Below, piece by piece: positions 25,587 to 33,823 of a stretch of 64,000 nt of DNA. The position numbers and the translations under genes are program-made. The stretch is from Candidatus Binataceae bacterium (GTDB taxonomy: Bacteria; Desulfobacterota; Binatia; Binatales; Binataceae): NCBI GenBank assembly GCA_015478645.1, contig JADMIL010000004.1, positions 1-64,000 on the forward strand, read 5' to 3'. The number at the start of each line of letters is the position of its first letter. Positions within the stretch are counted from its first letter, which is position 1. The notes below the pieces were generated by a model, which saw only the letters and a list, made by a program, of their open reading frames with translations, was not told the origin of the DNA and did no database searches.

Positions 25587-25964
25587 ATGATCGACGCGAA
25601 TGCGGCTGGATACGCAGTAGTGGGAATCGGCGGGCTGGTTGCCGGAGCATTGTGGGGACGCACGCTGGCCAACGACGTGCGCAGTCTCGTACAAGCGATC
25701 GAGTCGCGAGTCACGGCGCTCGAGGGCATGGTGAGCGCGGCGAAAACCGCCCCGGCGGCGGCGAATGCCAGCGCCAATGCGGCGAACGCGCACGCCTCGG
25801 CGATCGAGAAGCACGCGGCGGCGGTCGAGAAGCTGGCAGGAGCGATCGAAAAGCATGCGGCGGCGGTTGACGATCACGGCGCGGCGACGGTCGCGGCGGC
25901 GGTCGAGAGCCACGCCGCGCTGACCGCGGCGCATCCGGTCGCAGCGGCGGCAGCGCGGAGCTAA
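25587..25964 (+). CDS. membrane-anchored coiled-coil protein of the lysis module (holin candidate)
   Basis: The 125-aa protein has one N-terminal transmembrane segment (GYAVVGIGGLVAGALWG) followed by a long Ala-rich helix. That helix contains a near-exact heptad-type duplication, AIEKHAAAVEKLAGAIEKHAAAV. No family is recognised. Position right after the endolysin and before the spanins suggests a lysis role such as a holin or holin regulator; the single membrane span is compatible with a pinholin-like protein but proves nothing. GGAGGGCATCAAG precedes the ATG. Confidence 0.55.
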   Translation: MIDANAAGYAVVGIGGLVAGALWGRTLANDVRSLVQAIESRVTALEGMVSAAKTAPAAANASANAANAHASAIEKHAAAVEKLAGAIEKHAAAVDDHGAATVAAAVESHAALTAAHPVAAAAARS

Positions 25965-25969
25965 GGACG

Positions 25970-26371
25970 ATGCCGGCGCTCGCGATCCTCAGCTACTGGA
26001 AGCCAATCGTGATCGTGGCATTGATTGCCGCGGGGCTGATCTATCGCGGCGTATTAGTACATCAGCGCGACGCGGCGCGCGCGCAAATCGTGGAGCTGAC
26101 GCAGCAGACCGGGGCGCTCGAGGCGGACAACAGTGCGATGCGCGCGGCGGCGGTGCAGCAGAACGCGGCGATTGCGGCCTTGCAAAGCCAGATGGCGGCA
26201 GCGAACGCGGCGGCCAAGAGCCGGACGGCCGAGTTCGCGGCGCGCGGCGCGCAGGCGATGCAAGGCGAACTGGCGCATGCGACTCAGCTTGATCACGCCG
26301 CGGTGCCGGCTGGATGCGCCGCCGCAATTCGATGGGGCAACGCGCAGGGACCGGAGTTGGGCCGATGGTAA
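25970..26371 (+). CDS. inner-membrane spanin (Rz-like)
   Basis: The 133-aa protein has an N-terminal membrane anchor (WKPIVIVALIAAGLIYRGVL) and then a periplasmic coiled coil (ARAQIVELTQQTGALEADNS onward). This is the Rz/i-spanin layout. It starts six bases after the preceding gene, and its last seven bases overlap the lipoprotein gene, the usual Rz/Rz1 arrangement. With its partner it would fuse inner and outer membranes at the final step of lysis. Confidence 0.75.
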   Translation: MPALAILSYWKPIVIVALIAAGLIYRGVLVHQRDAARAQIVELTQQTGALEADNSAMRAAAVQQNAAIAALQSQMAAANAAAKSRTAEFAARGAQAMQGELAHATQLDHAAVPAGCAAAIRWGNAQGPELGRW

Positions 26372-26781
26372 GGCGCCTCCTCCCGCCGATCCTGGGCCTG
26401 CTGGCGGCCTGCGCGTCTGCCCCGCCCTCTGTGCCGCCGGCGGAGCCGGTAGCGGTGCAAATGCCGATCTACGCACCGGTCTACTGCGAACCGCCGGCGC
26501 TGACCCATCCGGCGCTGCCGATCGCGGCGCTGACGGCGCGATCGGCGGCGGCCGACACGATGCGCGCGTATGCGGCGACGGTGGAAATCCTAAAAGGGGC
26601 AGTCGACGATCGCGACGCAGTGATTGCGGGCTGCGCATCACCAGCGGGAAACGCGTTACAAGCGCCGGCGCCCACGCCGACGGCGCCGGCGGAGACATCG
26701 CATCCGGGGGCTCCGAGGCAATTGACTACTCGCGTAATCAACGCAGCGCGGGCGATGGCCGGCTTCACGTTCGGCGAATGA
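26365..26781 (+). CDS. outer-membrane lipoprotein spanin (Rz1-like)
   Basis: The track starts at 26314, but the ATG at 26365 gives a classic lipoprotein start MVRRLLPPILGLLAACASAP with lipobox LAAC. The mature protein is Pro-rich (PPSVPPAEPVAVQMP), as in Rz1 proteins. It overlaps the i-spanin by 7 bases in another frame. At 138 residues it is longer than most Rz1 proteins, and its C-terminal half (TMRAYAATVEILKGAVDDRD) looks helical. Confidence 0.72.
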   Translation: MVRRLLPPILGLLAACASAPPSVPPAEPVAVQMPIYAPVYCEPPALTHPALPIAALTARSAAADTMRAYAATVEILKGAVDDRDAVIAGCASPAGNALQAPAPTPTAPAETSHPGAPRQLTTRVINAARAMAGFTFGE

Positions 26782-26818
26782 CCATTCGTCAAACAGGCGC
26801 GACGCAGGATGCCGCAAC

Positions 26819-27109
26819 ATGAAGTGGCTACAGGACAGCCTGACCGGCAAGGACAATCTGACCTACGACGCAGCGCGCCTGATCGCCGTGATCGGAGCGG
26901 CCGCGTACATCGTCTTCTGGTCGGCGGCGGTGTTCAACCTTGGCCATTTCAGCGCGTCAGACGCGGCGGCCTACGGCGCGGGCCTGGCGACGGTGCTGCT
27001 GTCGATGTCGGCGGCGGTCAAACTCAAGGCCACGATGGAACCGGAACCCGAGCGCGGGAATGATCGAGGAATGGGCGAGCGCGATCGTCAGATGCAACCG
27101 GGCAAATAA
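26819..27109 (+). CDS. small two-span membrane protein, holin candidate
   Basis: The 96-aa protein has two hydrophobic segments, ARLIAVIGAAAYIVFWSAAV and AAYGAGLATVLLSMSAAVKL, joined by a short loop, and a charged C-terminal tail (EPEPERGNDRGMGERDRQ). This matches class II holins in size and topology, and it lies in the lysis cassette. No specific family is recognised. Either this gene or the 25587 gene is the likely holin. Confidence 0.65.
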   Translation: MKWLQDSLTGKDNLTYDAARLIAVIGAAAYIVFWSAAVFNLGHFSASDAAAYGAGLATVLLSMSAAVKLKATMEPEPERGNDRGMGERDRQMQPGK

Positions 27110-27118
27110 GGACGTAGC

Positions 27119-27235
27119 GTGGCGCATAAGCTGGTCATCAACGGCGCCATTGAATTGACACAGTATCTACTGACTATTCAACACTACACCATGGAATGGG
27201 CGGCACAACAATACATGCGGGACAACTGTGAATAG
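27119..27235 (+). CDS. small ORF, 38 aa, unknown
   Basis: A GTG-started ORF with AAGGA six bases upstream encodes 38 residues (AHKLVINGAIELTQYLLTIQ...). It begins ten bases after the holin candidate stops and is too short for the ORF track. Amphipathic helix character only; no family recognised. Spacing and ribosome-binding site are the support. Confidence 0.4.
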   Translation: MAHKLVINGAIELTQYLLTIQHYTMEWAAQQYMRDNCE

Positions 27236-27361
27236 CCGAGCAACATTCGAGCGTCGAACTACGACAATGATGCCGCCGTGCGCGGCGCGAGCATCGAAAC
27301 GCGGACGTCCGGGGGCTGTGCGGGAAGGCACAGAAGCTGCGCAGGAGCGCAATATAGACCG

Positions 27362-27718
27362 ATGAGTGCGGAAGCGATCGCGACCTTCGCCATGTCGTTC
27401 GTCACGCTGGTGGGACTCAACCTGGGCGCAATCCGCTGGCTGCTGACGCGCTACGAGGCCGAACTGAGTATGCGACTGGACGCGATGAAGCACGAGGGAA
27501 CCGAGTTTTCGCATGAACTGGAGCGCGAACTGCTGCAACTAAAGGCGCAACTGCCGGTGGATTACGTACGCCGGGAGGATTGGATCCGCTTCAGCAATAC
27601 GCTGGAAGCAAAGCTCGACGCGATGCGTGCGGAGGTGCGGGCGGAAATCGCGGAATTGCGGGAGCGACTGTACCATCGCGGCGGCCGGGGCCTCCCGGCA
27701 GAAGAGACGGCGCTATGA
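27362..27718 (+). CDS. DUF2730-like phage protein (Mu gp25 position)
   Basis: I choose the ATG at 27362 (MSAEAIATFAMSFVTLVGLN, 118 aa) over the track start at 27278, because the upstream part is Arg/Cys-rich shadow. One N-terminal membrane segment is followed by a coiled coil (YEAELSMRLDAMKHEG) and LPVDYVRREDWIRFSNTLEAK, the phrase typical of DUF2730 proteins encoded just before the Mu terminase genes. Role unknown. The next gene starts within its stop codon (ATGA). Confidence 0.7.
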   Translation: MSAEAIATFAMSFVTLVGLNLGAIRWLLTRYEAELSMRLDAMKHEGTEFSHELERELLQLKAQLPVDYVRREDWIRFSNTLEAKLDAMRAEVRAEIAELRERLYHRGGRGLPAEETAL

Positions 27719-28032
27719 GCGGCGGCGGAATTGACCTGGAACAGAAACAGCGCGAAGAGGCGCGGTGGCGAATCCTGCGGGTGTTGGACGCCGGACGGCC
27801 GATCGCGGTGTCGGAAAATATAGTGTGGCGCGTGCTGCAGGATGTGCGGTTGCCGTTGTCAATCACCGGAGCGCGGCGGGAACTGGACTATTTGCGCAAT
27901 CTCGGCCTGCTGGAAATTGAAAACGAGGACACCGAAACCTGGTGCGCGAAGCTGACGGCGCGCGGGGTCGACGTGGTCGAGTACACGATCGACGCACCGC
28001 CCGGCGTGGCGCGTCCGCGAAAGTACTGGTGA
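27715..28032 (+). CDS. winged-helix phage protein (Mu gp26-like position)
   Basis: The 105-aa protein (the track starts upstream at 27580 in a shadow) starts at the ATG overlapping the previous stop. RWRILRVLDAGRPIAVSENIVWRVLQ, SITGARRELDYLRNLGLLEIE and a beta-wing (TWCAKLTARGVDVVEYT) form a winged helix, as in the small DNA-binding protein encoded before the small terminase in Mu-like phages. It probably assists packaging-site recognition or regulation; this is inferred from position. Confidence 0.7.
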   Translation: MSGGGIDLEQKQREEARWRILRVLDAGRPIAVSENIVWRVLQDVRLPLSITGARRELDYLRNLGLLEIENEDTETWCAKLTARGVDVVEYTIDAPPGVARPRKYW

Positions 28033-28054
28033 GGACGCGCGCGCGCAATCCGCG

Positions 28055-28612
28055 ATGCCAGTAAGAATGAAACTCCTTACGCTCGATCCGAAGCTGCGCG
28101 CGGAACTCGATCGACGCCTGGTCGAGGGGCATTTCAGCGACTACAGCGGACTCGCCAAGTGGTTGGGCGAGAAGGGGTTCAAAATAGCGGCCAAGACAGT
28201 ACACCGATACGGCAGCCTGATGGAACGGCGGCTGGAACAGGTGCGGACCGCCACGGCACAGGCGCGCGCGGTGGTGGACGAGGCGGGCGGCGACGACGAT
28301 CGAATCACAGCGGCGACGCTGAAACTGGTGCAGCAGCGACTGTTCGCGGTGCTGGTCGAGCTCGACGACGCGGACCTCAAGCCGAGCAATCTCGCAGCAA
28401 TTGCGAACAGCGTCGCGCAAATGACGCGAGCGGCGGTGATGCAGGAGCGCTGGACCGAGGAATCGCGCGCGCGGCTGAGCGAGCGCGTCGGCAAGGCGGA
28501 GCGCAAGGTGATCGCACAGGTGCGCACAGCGGTAGAGGCGGCCGGCGGGAAGGGCCTCTCGGACGACGCGCAGAAGCAGATTCGCGCGGCGCTGCTCGAG
28601 ATCACCCGCTAG
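28055..28612 (+). CDS. DUF3486 protein, small terminase subunit (Mu gp27-like)
   Basis: The 185-aa protein starts LLTLDPKLRAELDRRLVEGHFSDYSGLAKWLGEKGFKIAAKTVHRYG, the DUF3486 N-terminal helix-turn-helix. A long helical segment (LVQQRLFAVLVELDDADLKPSNLAAIANSVAQMTRAAV) follows. In Mu the equivalent gp27 recognises the packaging site and hands DNA to the large subunit. It is followed by a strong GGAGG and the large terminase gene. Confidence 0.8.
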   Translation: MPVRMKLLTLDPKLRAELDRRLVEGHFSDYSGLAKWLGEKGFKIAAKTVHRYGSLMERRLEQVRTATAQARAVVDEAGGDDDRITAATLKLVQQRLFAVLVELDDADLKPSNLAAIANSVAQMTRAAVMQERWTEESRARLSERVGKAERKVIAQVRTAVEAAGGKGLSDDAQKQIRAALLEITR

Positions 28613-28637
28613 CACGGCATGAAAGGAGGATCTCGTA

Positions 28638-30230
28638 ATGGCTAGTCGGGCGAAAGCTACAGTGAGTAATGCGCAACAAGACACCAAGGAGGCGAAGGGT
28701 CCGGAAATACTACTGCCCTACCAGGTGCGCTGGATCGCGGATGAGGCGCCGGTGAAGATCGCGGAAAAATCGCGGCGGGTGGGCCTGACGTGGGCCGAGG
28801 CGGCCGATAGCGCGCTGCGCGCGGCGGCGCGCAAGGGTATGGACACCTGGTACCTCGGCTACAACAAGGACATGGCGCTGGAATTCGTCGAAACGGCGGC
28901 GGCGTGGGCGCGGCAATTCGACAAGGCCGCGCGCGCAATCGAGGAGATCGCCGTGGACGACGAGCGGCGAGATATACTAGCGTACCGCATCAGGTTCAGC
29001 TCGGGGCACAAGATCGTGGCGTTGTCGTCGCGGCCGTCGAACCTGCGTGGCAAACAGGGCCGCGCGGTAATCGATGAAGCGGCCTTTCACGACGATCTCC
29101 CCGCGCTGCTCAAAGCCTCACTCGCGTTTACGATGTGGGGTGGCGCGGTGAGGATTATATCAACGCATAATGGAGGCGAAAACGCATTCAACGAACTAGT
29201 CAACGACACGCGCGCGGGACGCCGGCCGTTCTCACTACATCGCGTAACGATCGATGACGCGATCGCCGACGGACTATACCATCGCATATGCCAGAAGACC
29301 GCAGCCCGGTGGTCGAGCGCCGGAGAACGCGAATGGCGTGCGCAATTATTCGAGCAATACGGCGAGAACGGGACCGAAGAACTACTATGTATACCGCGCG
29401 CGGACGGAGGAGCGTTCCTGTCGTCAAGCCTGATCGAAGGACGAATGCGCGATGGAGCGCCGGTGATCCGCTGGGAGCAACCGGAGAGCTTCGCCAGCCG
29501 ACCGGAGGCCGAGCGCGTGAAAGCGGCCCAGGATTTTTGCGACGAGGCGATCGCTCCCGCGCTGGCGACACTGGATCGCAACGCGGCCAGCTGCTTTGGT
29601 GAGGATTTCGGCAGGTCAGGCGACCTCACTGTAATCTGGCCGCTGCAATTAACGCGGGAAACGGTGCGGCGCACACCCTTCGTGGTCGAGCTGCGCAACA
29701 TACCATTTCGCCAGCAGGAGCAAATACTCTTTTTCATAGTCGATCGGTTGCCGCGAATGATCGCGGGTGCGATGGACGCTCGCGGCAATGGGCAGTACCT
29801 AGCCGAGACCGCGATGCAGCGTTACGGCGCGCGGATCCGGCAGGTGATGCTGACGGCGGAATGGTATCGGGAGAATATGCCACGCTACAAGGCGGCGTTC
29901 GAGGACGCGCAGATTGAACTGCCGCGCGACGCGGATATTTTGGCCGACCATCGCGCATTAGTAATGGAACGAGGCATCGCGCACGTTCCGGAACGGCGTA
30001 CCGCCGGGACCACGGGCGGCCAGCGCCATGGCGATACGGCGATAGCGGCGGCGATGGCGTATTTTGCAAGCACAGTCGAAGTTCAGCGCATCGAATACAC
30101 AGCGGCGTCCCGGCGACGATTCGGTCAAGCGGCGGAGATGCCCTACTCGATGCATAGCACGGCAGAGGAAGACGCTCCGCGTCCGGCCCGGGCGGGGGCG
30201 AGATTCAGCATGGCCGGCGGCGCATGGTGA
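28638..30230 (+). CDS. large terminase subunit (Mu gp28-like)
   Basis: The 530-aa protein has the packaging ATPase and nuclease. EKSRRVGLTWAEAADS is the deviant Walker A (R-x-x-G-x-[ST]-W) seen in Mu-type large terminases, and KQGRAVIDEAAFHDD is Walker B with the catalytic Glu. In the C-terminal nuclease, GEDFGRSGDLTVIWPLQ holds the first metal-binding acidic cluster and MDARGNGQYLAETAMQRYG the usual following helix. It would pump DNA into proheads and cut it. GGAGG precedes the ATG. ATA and CTA codons are frequent here, unlike host genes. Confidence 0.9.
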   Translation: MASRAKATVSNAQQDTKEAKGPEILLPYQVRWIADEAPVKIAEKSRRVGLTWAEAADSALRAAARKGMDTWYLGYNKDMALEFVETAAAWARQFDKAARAIEEIAVDDERRDILAYRIRFSSGHKIVALSSRPSNLRGKQGRAVIDEAAFHDDLPALLKASLAFTMWGGAVRIISTHNGGENAFNELVNDTRAGRRPFSLHRVTIDDAIADGLYHRICQKTAARWSSAGEREWRAQLFEQYGENGTEELLCIPRADGGAFLSSSLIEGRMRDGAPVIRWEQPESFASRPEAERVKAAQDFCDEAIAPALATLDRNAASCFGEDFGRSGDLTVIWPLQLTRETVRRTPFVVELRNIPFRQQEQILFFIVDRLPRMIAGAMDARGNGQYLAETAMQRYGARIRQVMLTAEWYRENMPRYKAAFEDAQIELPRDADILADHRALVMERGIAHVPERRTAGTTGGQRHGDTAIAAAMAYFASTVEVQRIEYTAASRRRFGQAAEMPYSMHSTAEEDAPRPARAGARFSMAGGAW

Positions 30231-30289
30231 TTGAAGCGTAATCGACCATCGCGAACGCGACCGAGCGAGTAAGTATCGCGGAGACCCGC

Positions 30290-31672
30290 ATGACCATATA
30301 CGACGCATACGGCCGAACGGTGGATACATCGCTGTTGCATACGGAGCAGGCGGCTCCGACGATGATGGGTATCCGCAATATCTACTCGATAATGCATCCA
30401 TCGGCGGGATTGACGCCGGAAAAGCTCACCGCAGTGCTGCGCCAGGCAGAATTCGGCGATCCATTTCTTTATCTCGAACTCGCCGAGGAAATGGAGGAGA
30501 AAGACCTGCATTACCTGGCGGTGATGGAGACGCGCAAGCAAGCAGTCGCGCAGCTCCCGATGAACATACAAGCGGCATCAGGCGAGCGCGAAGATATCCG
30601 GATCGCGGCTATGGTCAGCGAAGCACTGTTCGACGGACCGCTAGATCTGGGTGGTGCGCTATTCGATGTACTGGATGCGATCGGCAAAGGATTTTCGGCT
30701 ACTGAGATTGTATGGGACACGTCGGGACACGAATGGGTACCGGCACGGCTTATCTGGCGAGATCCGCGCTGGTTTATGTTCGACTGGGTGAGCGGCGAGC
30801 AGGTATTGGTGCGCACACTCAGCGACGAAGGCCAGACGATTCCGTTCGCAGCAGAAGACGGACAAGCGCATATGCAACCGCGACTGGCAAGCGGACGAGC
30901 CGCCGGTAGCGCCGGGCCGTGGAACGGCCTGCAACCGATGACGGCTCCCCTCGCGCCATTCAAGTTTATAGTCCATTTCGCTAAAGCCAAATCCGGCCTG
31001 CCAATCCGTGGCGGCCTCGCGCGCGCGGCCGGCTGGTCGTACCTATTCAAAAACTATATATTGAAGGACTGGGTAACGTTCGCGGAAGTATTCGGGCAGC
31101 CGCTACGACTGGGCAAGTATGGCGCGGGCGCAACTGACGCCGACCGGCAGGCGTTACTCAGTGCGGTAGCCAATATCGGCACCGATGCGGCGGCGATCAT
31201 TCCGGATTCGATGCTAATAGAGTTCACGGAGGCACGCCAGAACGGAAGCGCCGAGCTCTATCAGCGCTTTTGCGAATACCTGGATGCGCAGGTGAGCAAG
31301 GCGGTGCTCGGGCAGACGCTAACGACCGATATGCCGCGCGGCGGAGGATCGCGAGCAGCGGCACAAGTCCATGACGCGGTGCGGCGCGATATCCTGGGCG
31401 CCGACGCGCGACGTCTTGCCGAGACGATCAGACGCGACCTGGTCAAGCCGATCGTGGATTTGAACACGGGTCCGCAGCGGCGCTATCCGAACGTGCAGAT
31501 TGCGTTGCCGAACGATCGGGACGACAAGGCGTTCGCGGACATTATCGCGGAACTGGCGGACCGCGGATTGCGCGTCGGACAGAGGACGATACTTGATCGC
31601 CTTGGTCTGCCGGAAGCGAGCATGAACGAGGCCGTGCTCACGCCGGCCGAAGTCAACGGAAGGCGGGGGTGA
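30290..31672 (+). CDS. portal protein, DUF935 (Mu gp29-like)
   Basis: The 460-aa protein matches DUF935 portals. LAEEMEEKDLHYLAVMETRKQAVAQLPMNI is the N-terminal core, and GKGFSATEIVWDTSGHEWVPARLIWRDPRWF is the wing. LIEFTEARQNGSAELYQRFCEYLDAQVSKAVLGQTLTTD is the conserved stem/clip region. It forms the dodecameric ring for DNA entry and tail joining. The next gene follows with a GTGA overlap if the upstream start is used, leaving no room for the Mu F minor head protein that normally follows the portal. Confidence 0.9.
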   Translation: MTIYDAYGRTVDTSLLHTEQAAPTMMGIRNIYSIMHPSAGLTPEKLTAVLRQAEFGDPFLYLELAEEMEEKDLHYLAVMETRKQAVAQLPMNIQAASGEREDIRIAAMVSEALFDGPLDLGGALFDVLDAIGKGFSATEIVWDTSGHEWVPARLIWRDPRWFMFDWVSGEQVLVRTLSDEGQTIPFAAEDGQAHMQPRLASGRAAGSAGPWNGLQPMTAPLAPFKFIVHFAKAKSGLPIRGGLARAAGWSYLFKNYILKDWVTFAEVFGQPLRLGKYGAGATDADRQALLSAVANIGTDAAAIIPDSMLIEFTEARQNGSAELYQRFCEYLDAQVSKAVLGQTLTTDMPRGGGSRAAAQVHDAVRRDILGADARRLAETIRRDLVKPIVDLNTGPQRRYPNVQIALPNDRDDKAFADIIAELADRGLRVGQRTILDRLGLPEASMNEAVLTPAEVNGRRG

Positions 31673-31747
31673 GGCTTAAGCGAGTGAGTATCTTTTGGCG
31701 AAACCTCTCTATTCCCTCCTTATATCTACAGCACCGACTGACTATAG

Positions 31748-31766
31748 GTGAAACCTTTCACCCTTA
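31748..31766 (+). promoter_or_regulatory. GTGAAA-nn-TTTCACCCTTA element, copy 2
   Basis: GTGAAACCTTTCACCCTTA lies 17 bases before the ATG I choose for the head protease and matches the element before the endolysin at 24888 in 17 of 19 bases. If it is regulatory, the protease ORF start at 31669 is wrong or the site lies inside the gene. Confidence 0.5.
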
Positions 31767-31782
31767 CGGAGATGGTGAACCG

Positions 31783-32916
31783 ATGTCACACTGCGGCACG
31801 ATGAACGGCACAATCGCAATGCATACAAACAACGCAACGGGTCACGAATGCGGCGTGATTGGAACGATATTGGGCGGCGAGAAGCCCGCGCCTGACTGGA
31901 TCGAGCTGATTCCGGCGGGCGAGTTTGAAGGTCGGGACGGCAGGGGACCGTATCGCCTCGACGATCCCGCGGCGGTTATCGCGGCGACGGCCGAGTTGAA
32001 GATGGAGGCGGGGCTGCCAATCGATTACGACCACGCGACAGACTTCGCCGCACCCGAGGGCCGTCCGGCACCAGCGGCTGGCTGGATTCGAGAATTCGCG
32101 GCGCGCCGGGGCGCTTTATGGGGACGCGTGGAATGGACGCGGCCGGGCGCCGAGGCGGTCGCCACGCATCAGTATCGATATATCTCGCCGGTGTTCGAGT
32201 ACGCGAAGGATGGGAACGTGATTCGTGTGCTGCGCGCGGCACTCACTAACAATCCGAATTTATACCTGACTGCGATCGCAGCACGAGTCGCCCGCGAACA
32301 ACGGGAGATGGCAGGCAAACAATCGGAAGACGCGGACGCGAACGCGATACTGACTCAGAATCTCAGTACGGCATTGTGCACACTACTTGGTCTCGACGAG
32401 GATGCAAGCAGTGAGGAGATCGTAGAGAAGATCGAACGGCTATTGGCCGAGACGCCGAAGGATACTGCGGCGTCGCAGGTGAAGCGTAGCGGGACGCAAG
32501 CAGCTGACCTGGCGCATTACGTGCCGATGGCGGAATTCGAGCGCGCGCTGTCGGAGTTGAACAACTTACGCGCGAAACACGCACGAGAGCGCGCAGAGCA
32601 TCGCGTGGAGAGCGCAATGAAGGCCGGAAAGATAGCGCCGGCGCAACGCGAATGGGCAATCGCATACTGTCAGTCGGACGCGGAGGCATTCGATCATTTC
32701 GTCAAGCGGCAGCCCGCGCTGATTGCAGGTCTTTCGGGTCCCGGGAGCGGCGAAAGGCGGAGCGATGAAAGCGAGGCGAACCGGATGCCGCATGCGAGGG
32801 TCGTATTAACACGCACCGAGGCGGCGGTTTGCGTGAGGCTCGGAATAAGGGTGGAGGAGTACGCGGCAAGCCGACGAACTCACGGCGAGCAATACCTCGA
32901 GGAGCGTGGAGGCTGA
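31783..32916 (+). CDS. prohead protease/scaffold (Mu gpI/Z-like)
   Basis: From about residue 20 the protein matches the Mu head protease: TILGGEKPAPDWIELIPAGEFEGRDGRGPYRLDDP, then MEAGLPIDYDHATDFAAPEGRPAPAAGWI with the conserved Asp/His region and TRPGAEAVATHQYRYISPVFEY. The C-terminal half is a helical scaffold, ending with LTRTEAAVCVRLGIRVEEYAA. As in Mu, protease and scaffold are in one chain. The track starts at a GTG at 31669, but those 38 extra residues have no family match and contain the repeated regulatory-like element, so I take the ATG at 31783 (377 aa). Confidence 0.85.
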   Translation: MSHCGTMNGTIAMHTNNATGHECGVIGTILGGEKPAPDWIELIPAGEFEGRDGRGPYRLDDPAAVIAATAELKMEAGLPIDYDHATDFAAPEGRPAPAAGWIREFAARRGALWGRVEWTRPGAEAVATHQYRYISPVFEYAKDGNVIRVLRAALTNNPNLYLTAIAARVAREQREMAGKQSEDADANAILTQNLSTALCTLLGLDEDASSEEIVEKIERLLAETPKDTAASQVKRSGTQAADLAHYVPMAEFERALSELNNLRAKHARERAEHRVESAMKAGKIAPAQREWAIAYCQSDAEAFDHFVKRQPALIAGLSGPGSGERRSDESEANRMPHARVVLTRTEAAVCVRLGIRVEEYAASRRTHGEQYLEERGG

Positions 32917-33004
32917 TATGAGGCGGTGTCGAATAGCTATTTCAACCGGTGCGCGCAGCTGAAAGCGGCGCACGCGAGCGCAGCGGACAGAATACGGTGA
33001 CAAG

Positions 33005-33703
33005 ATGGCGGCATTAACGAATTCCCGAAACACGCCGGAGTTGGCGGACGGCGGTCGCATGCAGGTGTATCCGGTTGAGGCGAACACGACTGTCTATCTA
33101 GGCAGTATCGTAGCGCTGAACGCGAACGGTAACGCGGTGCCGGCGTCGAGCGACGCTGGCCTCAAGGTGATAGGCCGGGCAGAGATGATGCACGGCGGGG
33201 CACCGGGCCAGGACGCGATGAATAATCCAGGAGCGGCAGGTGCGATATCGGTCGTATGCCGACGGGGAGTGTTCCTGTACGCGGTGAACGACGCAACGAT
33301 CGGTGCGGCCCAGGTGGGACAGCCATCGTTCGCGGTGGACGACAACTCGGTTTCGCTCAGCGACGGCGGGGGCGCGACGGCGGTGATCGCACAATCGACG
33401 GCGTTTCCAGCGTCGGGTTCACCGCAGATTGTGAATGTGAACCACGAGAACATCTCGAAGGTGCGAGTGCATAGCACGTCGGGCGGCGGCACGGTTTACA
33501 CGGAGGGGATTGACTATGTGGCCGACTACCAGGCGGGACTGGTAATGCTGGTGAGTGGCGGCGCGATTGCCGCGGCGGCGACGGTATTCGTTGATTTCAG
33601 CTGGGGCACGCCGACGCGCAGCGTGGCCGGGCGCATTGTCAACCTCGATCCGAGCGGACAGGTGTGGATCGACTTCTGGCATCAGACGGCACCGGCGGTA
33701 TAG
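33005..33703 (+). CDS. head decoration-like protein with an inserted beta module
   Basis: The 232-aa protein has a small capsid-decoration-like core (VEANTTVYLGSIVALNANGNAVPAS, PSFAVDDNSVSLSDG, SVAGRIVNLDPSGQVWIDF) of the kind found between protease and major capsid genes. Residues ~131-200 are an insertion (KVRVHSTSGGGTVYTEGIDYVADY...GGAIAAAATVFVDFSW) that interrupts this core. Its counterparts are in the gp37-like and sheath proteins of this phage. It probably trims the capsid surface; the inserted module may project outward. Confidence 0.75.
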   Translation: MAALTNSRNTPELADGGRMQVYPVEANTTVYLGSIVALNANGNAVPASSDAGLKVIGRAEMMHGGAPGQDAMNNPGAAGAISVVCRRGVFLYAVNDATIGAAQVGQPSFAVDDNSVSLSDGGGATAVIAQSTAFPASGSPQIVNVNHENISKVRVHSTSGGGTVYTEGIDYVADYQAGLVMLVSGGAIAAAATVFVDFSWGTPTRSVAGRIVNLDPSGQVWIDFWHQTAPAV

Positions 33704-33823
33704 GCGGAGTCGAACGAGTCATCCGGCCAGTGCGCAGCGAAGACAGCGCCGCGCCGGCTTCTCAAGGCAAATCAACCTTCACCGGGCGACCGCGCACAGC
33801 GGCGGGCCATTAAAGCAGGCATC

